Source of the DNA: Semisulcospira habei
Taxonomy: Eukaryota > Mollusca > Gastropoda > Semisulcospiridae
Length of the DNA: 64,000 bases
NCBI GenBank assembly: GCA_036245525.1
Contig: BTPG01000005.1
Location: forward strand, 183,131,191 to 183,195,190
Direction of reading: 5' to 3'
In this document: positions 11,033 through 22,326 of the stretch, piece after piece
How the letters are laid out: the number at the start of each line of letters is the position of its first letter
How positions within the stretch are numbered: the stretch's first letter is position 1
Position numbers and translations under genes: made by a program
The notes under the pieces: generated by a model
Seen by the model: only the letters and a program-made list of their open reading frames with translations
What the model was told of the DNA's origin: nothing
The model's database searches: none

Positions 11033-14000
11033 TAACTTACTTACTTACTTACTTACGCCTGTCACTCCTACCCGGGTATAGGCCGTCGACGAGAGACCTC
11101 CAGCAACTCCTGTCCTGTGCTTCTCCTTCGATTCTACTCCAGGTGGTTCCCAGTCTCTTGATGTCTGCTTGGAGGTCTCGACGCCAGGAGTTTCTCGGCC
11201 TACCTCTTTTCCTCTTTCCCTGGGGGTTCCATGACAATGCCTGCCTAGTGATACTGGAAGCTGGCTTTCTCAGACTGTGACCGATCCATCCCCATCTTCT
11301 TCGCCCAATTTCATTCTCTGCTGTTATCTGCTCTGTTCTCTCCCAGAGTCTGATGTTGCTGATCTTCTCTGGCCAGTGGATTTTCAAAATTCTTCTAAGG
11401 CAACTGTTCATGAAGGTCTGTACTCTGTTGACTGTGGTTTTTGTCAATCTCCAAGTCTCTGCTCCATATAGGAGAACTGCTTTTACATTGGAGTTGAATA
11501 TCCGGACTTTGGTGTGTTGTGACAGCTCTCTGGAACTCCACACTTTTTTCAGCTGGAGAAAGGCTGCTCTGGCTTTACCGATTCGTGCTCTGACATCTGC
11601 ATCAGTGCCGCCTTTTTTGTCTATGATGCTCCCGAGATAGGTGAAGGACTCCACCTCCTCCAACGGGGTGCCAGCAAGCAAGACTGGTTCCTCCCTGGTT
11701 GCGTTCAGCCTCATTGTCTTTGTTTTCTGTTTGTGAATGGTGAGGCCCACTTGGGACGAGATGTCAGCAAGCCTCGTGGTCTTGTCCTGCATTTGTTGAT
11801 GAGTGTGGGACAGTAATGCCAAGTCGTCTGCAAAATCGAGGTCGTCAAGCTGTGTCCACAGTGTCCACTGTATTCCACTTCGTCTGTGCTCTGTGGTCAT
11901 CTTCAAGACCCAGTCTATGGCCAGTAGGAAGAGGAACGGAGACAGCAGACACCCCTGCCTGACACCAGTTCTGACCTGGAGCTCCCTGGTGAACTGCCCT
12001 TCGTGGATCACGCGACATGTGATACCATCGTAGCCGCTCTTGATCAGGCGGACGAGCTTTATGGGTACACCGTAGTGTCGTAGGAGTTTCCACAGTCTCT
12101 CGGTCCACACTGTCAAATGCTTTCTCATAATCCACAAAGTTGACGTACAGCGGGGAGCTCCACTCCAGAGACTGTTCCACGATGATGCGGAGAGTGGCGA
12201 TCTGGTCTGTACATGATCGGTTCTTCCTGAATCCTGCTTGCTGGTCTCTCAGCTGGGGGTCAACGGAGCTCTTCATTCTTTCCAGGATGATCCTGTTGAA
12301 GACCTTTCCTGGTACTGACAGCAAGGTGATTCCTCTGTAGTTGGAACACTTGCTGAGGTCGCCTTTCTTGGGAAGCTTGATTAGGTACCCCTCCTTCCAG
12401 TCAGCCGGCATCACCTCCTTTTCCCAGATCTTTCCGAACAGTGGGTACAGCATCTCCACTGTTGTCTCTAGGTCTGCTTTCAGAGACTCCGCTGGGATGC
12501 CATCTGGGCCTGCTGCTTTGCCGTTCTTCAAAAATGCCACTGCTCTTCTGATCTCTTCCCGGCTGGGTCTGTCACAGCTGATGGGTAGGTCGGTCTCTGC
12601 CGGCTGGATGTCTGGGGGGTCGGGTGGGCTAGGTCTGTTCAGTAACTCTTCAAAATACTCGGCCCATCTGTCGAGTTGGTCTGCTCTGTCTGCAATAGGC
12701 TTGCCTTCTTTGTCTTTTACTGGTCTTTCTGTATGGCCATACTTGCCTGACAATCTTCTGGTAATGTCGTATAGCTGTTTCATATTGCCGCTGCCTGCTG
12801 CCTTTTCTGCCTCTGCTGCCAGGTTGTCTGTGTAGGCCCTCTTGTCTGCCCTGATACTCCTCTTCACCTCGCGGTTGGCTTCCCAGTATTCCCCCTGTGC
12901 CCTTACTTTGGCTGCTCTCGTGCGACTGTTGTTGACAACTGCTTTCTTCTGCTTCCTCACTTCTATCTTCTTCAAGGTCTGTGCCGACAGCCAGTCCTTG
13001 TGATGGTGTTTCCTGAACCCTACAGTGTCTTTGCAGGTTGAGTTCAGCGCCTCTCTAACTGCCTTCCACTGCTGCTCTGTGGTAACCGCCTCCTCTTCAT
13101 TTACTAGCTCCTGTAGCGCTTGAAACCGGTTGGACAGCACCAGTTTGAACTCTTCTCTAACTCCAGTTTCTCTCAGGAGGCCTACATTATAGCGCTGTCT
13201 TCTTGTTGTCTCTGTGCGGCTTTTCTTTAGCTTGAGCTTTATTCTTAAGGTAAGCAGATGGTGGTCGGAGGCGACATCTGCTCCCCTCCTTACTCGAACA
13301 TCTTGAAGGGATCTTCTAAATTTCTTGCTAATGCAGATGTGGTCTATTTGGTTCTCTGTTGTATGGTCAGGTGAGACCCAAGTTCCTTTGTGTATCCTTC
13401 TGTGTGGGAAGATGCTGCCTCCAATGACAAGTCGGTTTAGAGCACAAAAGTCTACAAACCTCTCCCCGTTCTCACTCATCTCCGAGCCTAGTCCCTGTCT
13501 CCCCATCACCTCTTCGTATCCGGTATTGTCCTCCCCTATTTTGGCATTAAAATCGCCCATGACGATGGTGATGTCTCGCTCCGCACATTTGTCCAAGGCA
13601 CTCTGGAGTCGGTCGTAGAACTCTTGTTTCTCTTCCTCGTCCCTGTCATTAGTGGGCGCATAACACTGGATGACGTTCAGCTTGAGCTTTTTCTTGGTTC
13701 TAAAGGCTGCTGTGATGATTCTTGGCCCAAGAGGTTCCCAGCCCATCAGCGCTCTTTGTGCCACTGGTGACAGCATGAATGCTACGCCTTCTGTATGGGG
13801 GGCATTCTCCTCTTCATGACCTGAGTACAGAATCATCTCCCCACTTAACAGCCTTTTCTGGCCAGACTGCGTCCATCTGGCTTCACTGATACCTAGCAGG
13901 GAAAGGTTGTACTTTTGCATTTCCGCTGCTATCTGGACGGCCTTGCCGCTCTGGTACATGGTCTTAACGTTCCATGTGCCCATGGTTGTATCCCTGGATA

Positions 14001-14340
14001 GAGAGAGGCGGCTCGGTCCTGTGGCTTCCGAAGACTTCCGGCTTTCACCACAGGACGTCATAAGTCTTCTGGTAGAAGAACCTTCCTCCTCCAGGAAAGG
14101 AATTACTGTTAGTCTTTTCGTCGGCGTTTTTGTAGCTATTTCCTTTTTTGCAGGGTGGGGAAGCTACCCCCACGCCCAACCCCCTTACTAGGAGGACCAG
14201 GGGTTTTCTGTCGGGGTCACCTTCCCTTAGACCATGTTGGTTCACGGCACCTTATTTCATTCGGTGCACCCCTCTCTCGAGGGACCCCCTATCCACCACC
14301 CAGGGGACGCGCCTCAACGCCGTATGGTCCCAGCGCGAGG
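11033..14340 (-). mobile_element. RTE-like LINE, copy 1, near full length (3.3 kb)
   Basis: Runs on the minus strand from a 5' end at 14340 (CCTCGCGCTGGGACC) to an (AAGT)n tail at 11033-11056. The target-site duplication is ACCCAACTG at 11024-11032 and 14341-14349. Short tandem tails and an endonuclease-RT layout are known for the RTE group. The 5' end is supported by the same start in copy 2 at 50784. It landed between the left flank and the hairpin of a family A element: that family's usual ACCCAACTG-CAAGAGG junction is split here. Confidence 0.85.
11049..14061 (-). pseudogene. RTE-like LINE ORF: APE endonuclease and reverse transcriptase, frameshifted
   Basis: Frame one (from 14061) opens with an apurinic-type endonuclease: [10 protein letters not shown] near residues 27-36, GDFNAKIG and a late SDHHLL motif. 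These make the nick that primes reverse transcription. An RT domain follows ([41 protein letters not shown]). Near 12088 two bases are missing compared with copy 2, which reads GAGACTTTGTGG where this copy reads GAGACTGTGG, so the product continues in the second frame (12137-11049): [11 protein letters not shown], the catalytic [14 protein letters not shown] and the C-terminal GKRKRGRPRNSW. Otherwise the reading frame is open to its stop at 11049. The single frameshift inactivates it unless it is a sequencing error. Confidence 0.85.
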
Positions 14341-14348
14341 ACCCAACT

Positions 14349-14414
14349 GCAAGAGGTATAGATTCTCATGAGCCCCCGCAGTTGCAGGGGCGCATGAGGA
14401 TTTATGCCTCATGC
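14349..14414. repeat. Family A hairpin, the target of RTE copy 1
   Basis: GCAAGAGGTATAGATTCTCA pairs imperfectly with ATGAGGATTTATGCCTC. Its right flank (TTTGTATGCATG ... AACAAAGATTTCATAAACAC) matches the full-length copy at 19208. Confidence 0.8.
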
Positions 14415-14944
14415 TGACGCCGCTTTGTATGCATGTACCTTGGGCGGCAAGAGCTTTTTAGCATTTAACAAAGATTTCATAAACACACTCTTCGTCCACA
14501 GACTCTGTGGATACTGCCGTGTAACATAGGCGATTTAAAATTTTGATCTATTACTTCTGATGAAAGTAACAGTTCTGAGAGTTTAAAATAGTGCTCGACT
14601 GTATAATCTTGATTAACTTAATAATTTTTTATAAAAAAAAAAAAAACATTATCTAAGGGCGAGAAGGAAGGGGGGGGGGGGGGAGTGGTTGTAAACAATT
14701 CTGTTCCTGTTCCAGCTCAAAAATAAAATATGTAAAAACACGCTTTTCTTTCTTGCATGGCTAATTTCGTTTCGCAACCGTACACTCACTTTGGCGTTGA
14801 TGCGGCGTGTTCCCGATTTATACCAACATGCCGCCGACTTATCAAGTTACGCGAAGGAACTGAAAATAGGCCGATTTATGTAAATATTACCGCTGATAAT
14901 TATTAAGCCCCTAGCCGTGGGGACAAGGCGATTCCTACCCATCT
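14415..14944. other. Family A right flank, then poly-A and poly-G runs
   Basis: Beyond the family A flank I see only homopolymer runs near 14630-14690 and no gene. Confidence 0.5.
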
Positions 14945-15010
14945 GCAAGAGACATAAATCCTCATGAGCCCCCGCAGTCGCGGGGGCTCATGAGGATTTA
15001 TGTCTCTTGT
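14945..15010. repeat. Fold-back element, family A, matched variant
   Basis: GCAAGAGACATAAATCCTCA is matched by TGAGGATTTATGTCTCTTGT. The ATAAATCC change is mirrored by GGATTTAT. Confidence 0.9.
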
Positions 15011-15284
15011 TAGCCCTGTGCTCTTTTATGCCCATTTACATTTGTGTTTTTTTTTTTGGGGGGGGGGGGGTTTGGGGGGTTTTTTGGGTTTTTTTTTTTT
15101 TTGTTGGCGCGGATGTCAGTGCCGTCAGTGTGTAGTGGGTTCAGACGTGCAGTTCGCGATCCCTGGCCGCCAATGGGCTCATAATGAGAAAACAGCAAAG
15201 GGTCAGCGAGACTTCAGTGGGAAACCAGCGTGTGTTTCAGCTTTTGATAACAACGACAGGCCCAGCCATCATAAGATGTTTATC

Positions 15285-15330
15285 GGTCTGTGATTTTAGA
15301 CCCTAATTTTACGGCCCAAATTCACAGACC
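15285..15330. repeat. Short family C hairpin
   Basis: GGTCTGTGATTTTAGACC pairs with AAATTCACAGACC. Confidence 0.6.
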
Positions 15331-15357
15331 ATTGTACATATTACTTACTGCGTAGTG

Positions 15358-15359
<2 letters not shown>

Positions 15360-15399
<40 letters not shown>

Positions 15400-15781
15400 A
15401 CATTGCTTAACGTCCCGACAGCAGCAAGGCTTTCTCAGGACGTGCCTGCACTGCGGCCGCTTGTGAAAAAAACAAACAACTAAACAGAACATTGAATGTA
15501 TGTCGCCAGCCGGTCCAATATATTAAATAAACCTACGACATGGGGCCTAAATAAAGCAAAGACCATTTAGCAACACACATCCAATATCAAAAGCTACAGG
15601 CAGCGCAGACAGCAGGGAGAGTTTAAAAAGGGAAAATACAGGTGAATGGACCAAGGGTAGACAGAAACACATGCCCCAGAATAGAGGGGAAAACCCACCC
15701 TGTGTGGCTGACCATGGTGACCCTGGGAACTAAAAAATAGTTAACCCCACCCAAGTCCCCCAGGGCAGACCCGGGTGGGGT
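15360..15781 (-). mobile_element. SINE-like retroposon, full-length copy
   Basis: Minus-strand copy with an expanded (CAAT)n tail at 15360-15398 and the shared 5' start at about 15781. Target-site duplication TTACTG(C/T)GTAGTGGA at 15345-15359 and 15782-15796, one mismatch. Confidence 0.85.
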
Positions 15782-15883
15782 TTACTGTGTAGTGGACGGA
15801 TATTCCCACTCCTCATAATCGTGATTGAAAACACTCCGGGACTGATATGGTCGTGTGGTAGGCGTACCTTTACGTGTAGTCTT

Positions 15884-15946
15884 GCCCAATGCACAAGAGG
15901 CCATCGGGCCGTCGTCGGCCCGATGGCCTTTGCGCAATGGGTAGCG
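15884..15946. repeat. Fold-back element, family E
   Basis: CCAATGCACAAGAGGCCATC pairs with GATGGCCTTTGCGCAATGG around GGGCCGTCGTCGGCCC. Confidence 0.85.
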
Positions 15947-16046
15947 ACCTACTCCAGGCAATAAATGGTTAATAGTTGACAATATCGCCTTTATATAATT
16001 ATGTTCTTGGTATGTCTTACAAAAAATGCTGGACAATAGGGCTAAC

Positions 16047-16261
16047 TTAACTCACTGTACCCCAAGACCGAAATCCCCAAATGTTGCCGTTGCCCTCTGA
16101 AGACTGCAGTGCAGTGCAGGACACAGATCGACCATGATAGTTCAAGGGTGATGCCAGAATAGCTTGGCGCCTATAGGCGCCAAGCTATTCTGGCATCACC
16201 CTTGAACTATCATGGTCGATCCCTTATCTTGCTGTGGTGTGTCTGGGGTAGAATGAGTTAA
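16047..16261. mobile_element. Full-length family B element, TTAA to TTAA (215 bp)
   Basis: TTAACTCACTGTACCCC opens and GGGGTAGAATGAGTTAA closes. Core 16126-16223 is a near-perfect hairpin with loop TATA. Use it as reference for the family. Confidence 0.9.
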
Positions 16262-16355
16262 CTTATGAAGTTTGAATGTTTGTAAAATGAAAGATTTCTT
16301 TTTTGCTCTTCTTTTCTTTTTTACTCAGGAGAGTTCTCACTAAGCGCACCAGCGG

Positions 16356-16386
<31 letters not shown>

Positions 16387-16440
16387 AAAAAAAAAAAAAA
16401 AAGAAAAGAAAAAAAGAATAATTGTAAAAAAAAATTTTAA
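16356..16440. repeat. Poly-C / poly-A run
   Basis: About 20 C followed by a long A-rich run. Confidence 0.9.
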
Positions 16441-16782
16441 AATAAAGTATTTCTACTAGTACTCAGGATAGTCAACAGAAAGTTAGACATGTCTTTGTTG
16501 AGACAAAACAACATTGGCAAGCAGGTCTACCGGCGAATTTCAGCCATCGGCAATGCGGCCCGCCAGGGAGCAGATCGCTTAAAACGCACGTTTCACCTTC
16601 TACCGCGCGGCCTCCATGGATTTGCATTGGTATGCTGGTATGAGATTTCGCACCATACGCGGCTCCACGCTCTGGGCCATCCTTCCACCTAAAAACCCTC
16701 GGCACCCTGTGTCTTTCAGATTTTAAAGGCGCGTTGGTTTCAAGTCACCTCCATTACTTCGTTTGGCCTCACCTCACCTCCA

Positions 16783-17566
16783 CATAAGACATAAGACATT
16801 TATTCACCAAGTAAAACGTTACAAGGATTTTTGTGTGACATGGCGACAGTAAAATACATCCTCACTTACTACACATGCATTCATCATGACATACACTCAG
16901 TCGTCCTGTATACAGCACTAAGATAGATAAACACAATATTACACACATCAGTCCTATGTCACAATCATGGAATCACGTTGTTCCATGGATGGTGATGAAC
17001 TGAGTACAGCTTCTGGAAAGAAACTGCATCTGAATCGAGAGGTTCTGGCTTTCAAAGCACGAAAACGCCGGCCAGAGGGCAGAGGCTCGAAGAGATGATT
17101 GGCTGGGTGTGACAGATCGCGAACGATTTTTCCTGCCTTCCGTTCCATACGGCGAGGCGACAGATGGAAAGTCAGCCAGCTATTTTGGAGGCAGTCTTAA
17201 CAATGTGCTCAGTCGAGCTGGTTCTTTTCTGTTGCGGTTGTGCTACCATACCAGACAGTGATAGAGAAGCACAAGGTGCTCTCTATCACCGCGCGGTAGA
17301 ACTGTGCCATGATACCTCTTGACATACCGAGTTTCCGCAGCTGTCTCAGAAAGTGGAGACGCTGTTGGCACTTTTCAACAATGGCCGTAGTGTTATTGTC
17401 CCAACCCAGATCGCTCGAGATGATGGAGCCGAGAAATTTAAACGAGTCGACTTGTTCTACGGTTTCCCCATTGATGACAAGGGGCAGTATCGGGACTTTG
17501 ATTTGACGAAAGTCAATCACCACCTCTTTTGTCTTTGAGACATTCAGTTCCACGGAAGACTATAAG
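16783..17566 (-). pseudogene. 5'-truncated LINE (jockey/CR1-like RT C-terminus)
   Basis: Minus-strand frame 17553-17209 carries the end of an RT domain: ELNVSKTKEVVIDFR, VDSFKFLGSIISSDLGW and AVIESTLCFSITVWYG, segments found downstream of the catalytic site in jockey/CR1/Rex-type LINEs. After a frame change near 17200 the C-terminal tail continues (17148-16954) with ERKAGKIVRD and SGRRFRALKARTSRF. The element ends in a short repeated tail (TCTTATG units, plus strand CATAAGACATAAGACA at about 16785). The endonuclease and RT catalytic centre are missing. Dead copy. Confidence 0.75.
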
Positions 17567-17625
17567 AATTGAATTCTCATTCTGTGCGCTGGGGCTGGTC
17601 AGATTTGGGGGTCTTACGGCCTACA

Positions 17626-17706
17626 GGTGACCAGTGCAGGTCTGTGATTTTTTTAACCTTACGGCTGTAAGCCGTAAGGTCCAAAATCACAGGCCGGCCA
17701 GCACAC
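17626..17706. repeat. Fold-back element, family C
   Basis: GTCTGTGATTTTTTTAACC and CCTTACGGC pair with GCCGTAAGG and CAAAATCACAGGCC. Confidence 0.8.
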
Positions 17707-17907
17707 CTCTAATTGTGCCTCCACCCACGCGCACGCGTTTTCTAAAATCACGGCGGCATCCGGCGTTTTCCGCTCCGCAGTCATAACGCCATCAGCTAAA
17801 TGACTCTAGTAGGCGGACTCTTTGTCGTAAGTTTCTATATCCGTCGTCGGTAATATCAACGCCCGTGACCTTATCCAGATGAGAATACAGAGGCAGGATT
17901 ATGCAAA

Positions 17908-17973
17908 GCAAGAGGCGTAGATCCTCATGAGCCCCCGCATCTGCGGGGGCTCATGAGGATCTACGCCTCTTGC
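17908..17973. repeat. Fold-back element, family A, perfectly matched variant
   Basis: GAGGCGTAGATCC is matched by GGATCTACGCCTC. The A-to-G change in the left arm is mirrored on the right. Confidence 0.9.
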
Positions 17974-18053
17974 ATGAGCAATTTGGCGACGTTGTTACAA
18001 ATAATTTGGAACGTGCATGACATGTCTGGGACCTAGTCTAAGGACAGTTAGGT

Positions 18054-18118
18054 TGTGCATAGATCCTCATGACTGAACCCCTGCAGATGCAGCGGCTCAT
18101 GAGGATCCACGCCTCTTG
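18054..18118. repeat. Family A hairpin, left arm decayed
   Basis: GCATAGATCCTCATGA with CTCATGAGGATCCACGCCTC. The left CAAGAGG end is lost. Confidence 0.7.
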
Positions 18119-18636
18119 GTTGGCCGTATGGTTGTGCATTTTGCAGCAAATGGATGGGTTTTGTAACTTCGGGTTTATCGATGTGTTTTACCGAGTTTAT
18201 GCGATTTTTTCTGCAAGAGTGGGTGGGTTTAATGGATTGCAATAATTATGTTACAATAGAAACCTAACCCGTCTGTTTATGGTTTACATGAAGTCACAAC
18301 TTATAATGTTCATTGCTGACATAGCGGCTGAATGCAGCAAGCAGCGTTCTTGCCCTCACACCGACTAATTGCCCCACTAACAGCGTCACGGTTGTATTTT
18401 GTTGTAACATTTAACCAACAAGATATCGTAACCAAGGAACCCGACCATGCATATGGCGATATGCCCCGCGTTTAGACCTTAAAACAATCTGCTCCATGGC
18501 TGGCTTTGGCTGCTAAAACTCGGATTTCTAAACTTTTTTTAAAAAAAAAATTGATATTGGAAATTTTGGGACACGCTTGAAAGTCTGATACCTGTTACCT
18601 GTTGTGCATGTGGATTACAGCTATGAATCCACCCAG
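18119..18636. other. No feature recognised
   Basis: No supported gene or repeat. Confidence 0.4.
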
Positions 18637-18702
18637 AAAAAGGTGTAGATCCTCATTCGCCCCCTCGACAGCGGAGGCCCATAAGGATCTATGTCTTTTG
18701 CA
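18637..18702. repeat. Family A hairpin, decayed
   Basis: AGGTGTAGATCCTCAT pairs with ATAAGGATCTATGTCTT with several mismatches. Confidence 0.65.
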
Positions 18703-18877
18703 CTCGGTGGTGTTTACTTTAGCCTGGTAGGGGTTAATACAGGTAGGCCTGTGTAGGAGGCTAGGTGGGACCTGGAATTAGTTAATACTTGTATAACGTC
18801 TTTTCTCTTATCAGGAACTTGCTATTTGGAAAAAAATCTTCGGTGTTAAAAAATGTGGCCGTGCTAGTAGTGATGCA

Positions 18878-18955
18878 ACAGAGAGAGAGAGAGAGAGAGA
18901 CAGAGAGAGAATCTCATTCTGTTGAAAGGGTTTGGGGGAGGGGGGGGGGGGGACA
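18878..18955. repeat. (GA)n and G-run
   Basis: GA repeat near 18880-18910 and a G run near 18935-18952. Confidence 0.85.
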
Positions 18956-19103
18956 ATAATTTTTAAATTTCCCTGTTTTTAGTCCATTGTCCGTTAAGCC
19001 TTCTTATACAACAAAACGGAAGCTATAAGTCACATATGTGATGATGAACGTAAAGAAAAACTGAACATGTGCATCTCCACTTACCTATAATTATGAGCTC
19101 TTG

Positions 19104-19165
19104 TCTGTCATTTTCGACCTTTCCGTCTTTGAGCCCTAAGGTTCAAAATGACGGACCCGCTCACA
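19104..19165. repeat. Fold-back element, family C, diverged
   Basis: GTCTGTCATTTTCGACC pairs with GGTTCAAAATGACGGAC. Confidence 0.65.
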
Positions 19166-19207
19166 GCTTCTTTTTTTTTTAAATTAAATGAAAATGTCAA
19201 ACTAAGT

Positions 19208-19434
19208 TTAACTACTTCGCTGCCGAGAAGAAGTGAACATGATCCATCTGCAAGAGACATAGATCCTCATGAGCCCCCGCATTCGCGGGGGCTCATGAGG
19301 ATCTATGTCTCTTGCTCACTGTGACACCATTTTGTATGCATGTTCCGGCCCGATGGCCGCTTGGCGTTGACTTAGTTGAATTTAGCAAAGATTTCAGAAA
19401 CACGATGTGCGTTCAGTTGCAGTGGTGCGGTTAA
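19208..19434. mobile_element. Full-length family A element, TTAA to TTAA (227 bp)
   Basis: TTAACTACTTCGCTGCCGAG at the left end and GCAGTGGTGCGGTTAA at the right are inverted termini. The central hairpin 19250-19315 is almost perfect. Shows that the common 65-bp hairpins are the centres of ~230-bp elements. Confidence 0.85.
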
Positions 19435-19631
19435 CTTCTTGCGTTGGCTGACATTTACAAGTGTGTTTGTATCCTTTCATAATTATTACTAAATCTTCTC
19501 CTCCTAATGTAACCCTTTCATCTCCATAACTTTGACCTTTTCTGCTAGTTTCATCTCGGCGTTGCCTTTTAAGATCACGTGCGCGAGTCCTTTAAAGAAG
19601 AGATTATGAACTTCCGAAGAAAGTCTCAGCT

Positions 19632-21249
19632 GTTCCAGAACTACCCCTCCCCCAATCGAGCCCACCGCCATGCCTTCCTCCACCCTCTTCTTCTCAATCT
19701 GTCTACTTCCTAGCACGGCCAGGGCCCGCCACTCCAACATCGGCGGCGTTGGAGTTACATCCCCTGCCCGCCGGTCTCTTGGCTTGACTTCGCGAACGAA
19801 GATTTTATAGGAGTTGCCCACGACGTCTGCAGGCTTGTTCGTGGCTGCGGAGGCCAATCCGAGACAGGCAGGTTCGACCGCAGTGGCTGCAGGGGAAGGT
19901 CTGGCCAGGGTTCTGAGCTGCGGCATCTCTGTTTTTTCTCCTGAGCCGCTTGTCCTTAAGGCTAGCTCTGTGAGAGTCCTCAAAGGAGACAGCTGCCTTG
20001 TAAATGGTGGAGCGCCAGGTGTCACGGTCCGCAGCAAGCGAAGACCACTGGTGGTGGTCGATTTGGCAGGCACTAAGTGACTTCTTGAGACAGTCTTTGT
20101 ATCTCTTCTTTGGTGCCCCTCTGTCACGGTGTCCAGTAGCAAGCTCGCCGAACAGGGTGATCTTTGGTAGGCGATGATCCTCCATCCTGGAGACATGCCC
20201 CGCCCAGCGGAGCTGTGTCCGCAGCAGCAAAGCCTCGATGCTCACAGTTTCAGCCTGTTCAAGGACCTCGACGTTGGTGACATAGTCACTCCAGTGAATG
20301 CCCAGGATGGTACGCAGGCAGCGCTGGTGGAAGCGTTCGAGGAGTCGTAGTTGGCTGCGGTAGAGGGCCCAGGACTCGGAACCATACAGCAGGGTGGTGA
20401 GGACCACAGCTCTGTACACGCTGATCTTGGTGCCTGTTTTCAGCTGTTGATTGTGCCACACCCGCTTGAAAAGTCGCCCGAAAGCACTGTTCGCTTTTGC
20501 CAGCCTGCTGTCAAGCTCTTTGTCCAGCTTGGCGTCCGACGTGATAATGCAGCCAAGGTAAGTAAACTGGTGCACTGACTTTAGTTCAGACTCGCCAATG
20601 GTGATGTGAGGAGGGCGATACACTGTCTTGGGTGCCGGCTGATGGAGGACCTCTGTCTTTTTCAGACTGACCTCGAGTCCAAAGAGCTGGGCAGCATCTG
20701 CGAAGCAAGACGTGATGCGCTGCAGGGCTCTCTCTGTGTGTGCAACGAGGGCAGCATCATCAGCAAAAAGCAGCTCACGAATCAGTTGGTCTAGGGTTTT
20801 CGTGTGGGCCTGCAGTCGTCTGAGGTTGAACAGGCTGCCATCGAGACGATACCTGATGTACACTGCATCGTCATCATCGAGGTCCACTGTGGCCTGCTTC
20901 AACATCATGCTAAAAAAGATGGTGAAGAGGGTCGGTGCCAGCACGCAGCCCTGCTTTACGCCGTTGAGAATAGGGAATGGTTCTGAGAGGTCATTGTTGA
21001 GTCTGACCTGGCCTTGCTGGTCCTCGTTTAGCTGGACAATCATGTTGAGGAACTTTGGGGGACAGCCAAGTCGCTCCAGGATCTGCCACATGCCTTGCCT
21101 GCCTAGTTCCAGAACTACCCCTCCCCCAATCGAGCCCACCGCCATGCCTTCCTCCACCCTCTTCTTCTCAATCTGTCTACTTCCTAGCACGGCCAGGGCC
21201 CGCCACTCCAACATCGGCGGCGTTGGAGTTACATCCCCTGCCCGCCGGT
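19632..21249 (-). mobile_element. 5'-truncated LINE flanked by 144-bp perfect direct repeats
   Basis: The sequences 19632-19775 and 21106-21249 are identical over 144 bp and enclose a LINE fragment (19776-21105) on the minus strand. I read the repeats as an exceptionally long target-site duplication. Identity of the two copies implies a recent event. Confidence 0.75.
19806..21105 (-). pseudogene. LINE reverse transcriptase C-terminal part with zinc finger
   Basis: An uninterrupted minus-strand frame of more than 400 codons begins part-way into an RT domain. It contains NGVKQGCVLAPTLF, the catalytic LLFADDAAL motif, VHQFTYLGCIITSD, LYGSESWALYRSQ, QLRWAGHVSRMED and a GAPKKRYKDCLKKSL block. It ends in a CxxC-H-C zinc finger (FPCSHCGRTC ... 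SHEQAC) and a stop at about 19806. The endonuclease and first RT motifs are absent, so this is a 5'-truncated insertion, although what remains has no stops. The upstream part of the open frame (21106-21277) is flanking sequence read through. I cannot place the clade with confidence. Confidence 0.8.
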
Positions 21250-21307
21250 AATAAGACTGAAATGTCGCGGCATGCACAAGACCGGGGAGTTGACAAGAGT
21301 TACGTCC

Positions 21308-21379
21308 TCTGACAGCGGCTCTTCTGTCGGAAATAAGTACCAGAGGTACTTATTTCAGACACAAGAGCTGCTGTCAAGG
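21308..21379. repeat. Fold-back element, family K (single copy)
   Basis: CTGACAGCGGCTCTTCTGTC pairs with CAGACACAAGAGCTGCTGTC around GAAATAAGTACC/GGTACTTATTTC. Confidence 0.8.
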
Positions 21380-21649
21380 GACTTAACTTGGAGAGGTTCC
21401 CTAGTGCTGTGTTGAATTAGTTCCCCGCGCCACGTCTTGGCACACCCACACCTGAACTGTGACATTTCCAGTCTCGGCTTGCTGAAGACGAAGGCCGAGA
21501 CTGAAAACGGCAGCTTCCACCTCCGGTCTCTGAACTTTAAAATGAAAAAAGGAAGAGAGGAAGGACAGAGACCTCTCAGATTTAATGTATGGTAAGCCGT
21601 TTTTGCCAAAAGTAAATGTTCAGCTCATGAGGCGACAAACTAATCAGAA

Positions 21650-21726
21650 ACCCAATGCGCGAAAGGCTATCGGGCGACAGTAGACCCCACGTCGACCCGA
21701 TGATGGCCGGCCTTTGCGCACTGGGA
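21650..21726. repeat. Fold-back element, family E, diverged
   Basis: CCAATGCGCGAAAGGC and CGGCCTTTGCGCACTGG are the arms. The centre is rearranged. Confidence 0.65.
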
Positions 21727-21860
21727 AATACCTTGTGATAGTCGATCCATCCCCAGCACTGAATTAATACACAGAGAATGCTTTTAAAAGCATGTGAGCT
21801 GTTTTAACCCTTAACTTGTAAGAGTTAATGGCTGTGATTTAAACATGATTTAACTATGTG

Positions 21861-21935
21861 TTGGTCTGTGAGTTTGGATCTTACGGCTTCCAGTCATAAG
21901 TTCCAAAATCACTGACTAATCACACATAATTGTTT
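21861..21935. repeat. Fold-back element, family C, diverged
   Basis: GGTCTGTGAGTTTGGATC pairs with TTCCAAAATCACTGAC. Confidence 0.65.
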
Positions 21936-22267
21936 GTCCATTCGTTTTTATGGTCTGAGGCTGATTCAGCACTACCCCTAAAGTGCCATCGTTGGAGCCA
22001 TCTCCTATTGGGTAATAGTTTATCATGGTTTCATTAGATTCCAAGATTCAGATTCAAGTTGTTAGTTCTTAGTTACTAGAAAGGAAACTTGTCTCTCTAT
22101 GTTTGTAGGATACATAATGAAAAAATAATAATTGATTTTATAAATAATAATTAATAAATGAATAAAAATTAGACGACTATATATATATAATTCTGCAACA
22201 CACCGTTAGCCACACAGAGGTGGTTACTTCTTAGTTCCTATAACGTTTGGATAAAGTCATTAATAAT

Positions 22268-22326
22268 AACCCAATGCACAAAAGGCCTTCGGGCCGACGT
22301 CGGCCCGACGGTCTTTGCGCACTGGA
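22268..22326. repeat. Fold-back element, family E
   Basis: CCCAATGCACAAAAGGCC pairs with GGTCTTTGCGCACTGG around TCGGGCCGACGTCGGCCCGA. Confidence 0.85.

Noticed and set aside
10365..11280. Open frames of 135-298 codons on the plus strand
   Set aside because: They arise from poly-T/poly-G tracts and read almost only F, G, V, C and L; the 3' part runs antisense through the RTE element.
12341..12835. Plus-strand frames of 164 and similar codons
   Set aside because: Shadow of the RTE reverse transcriptase on the minus strand.
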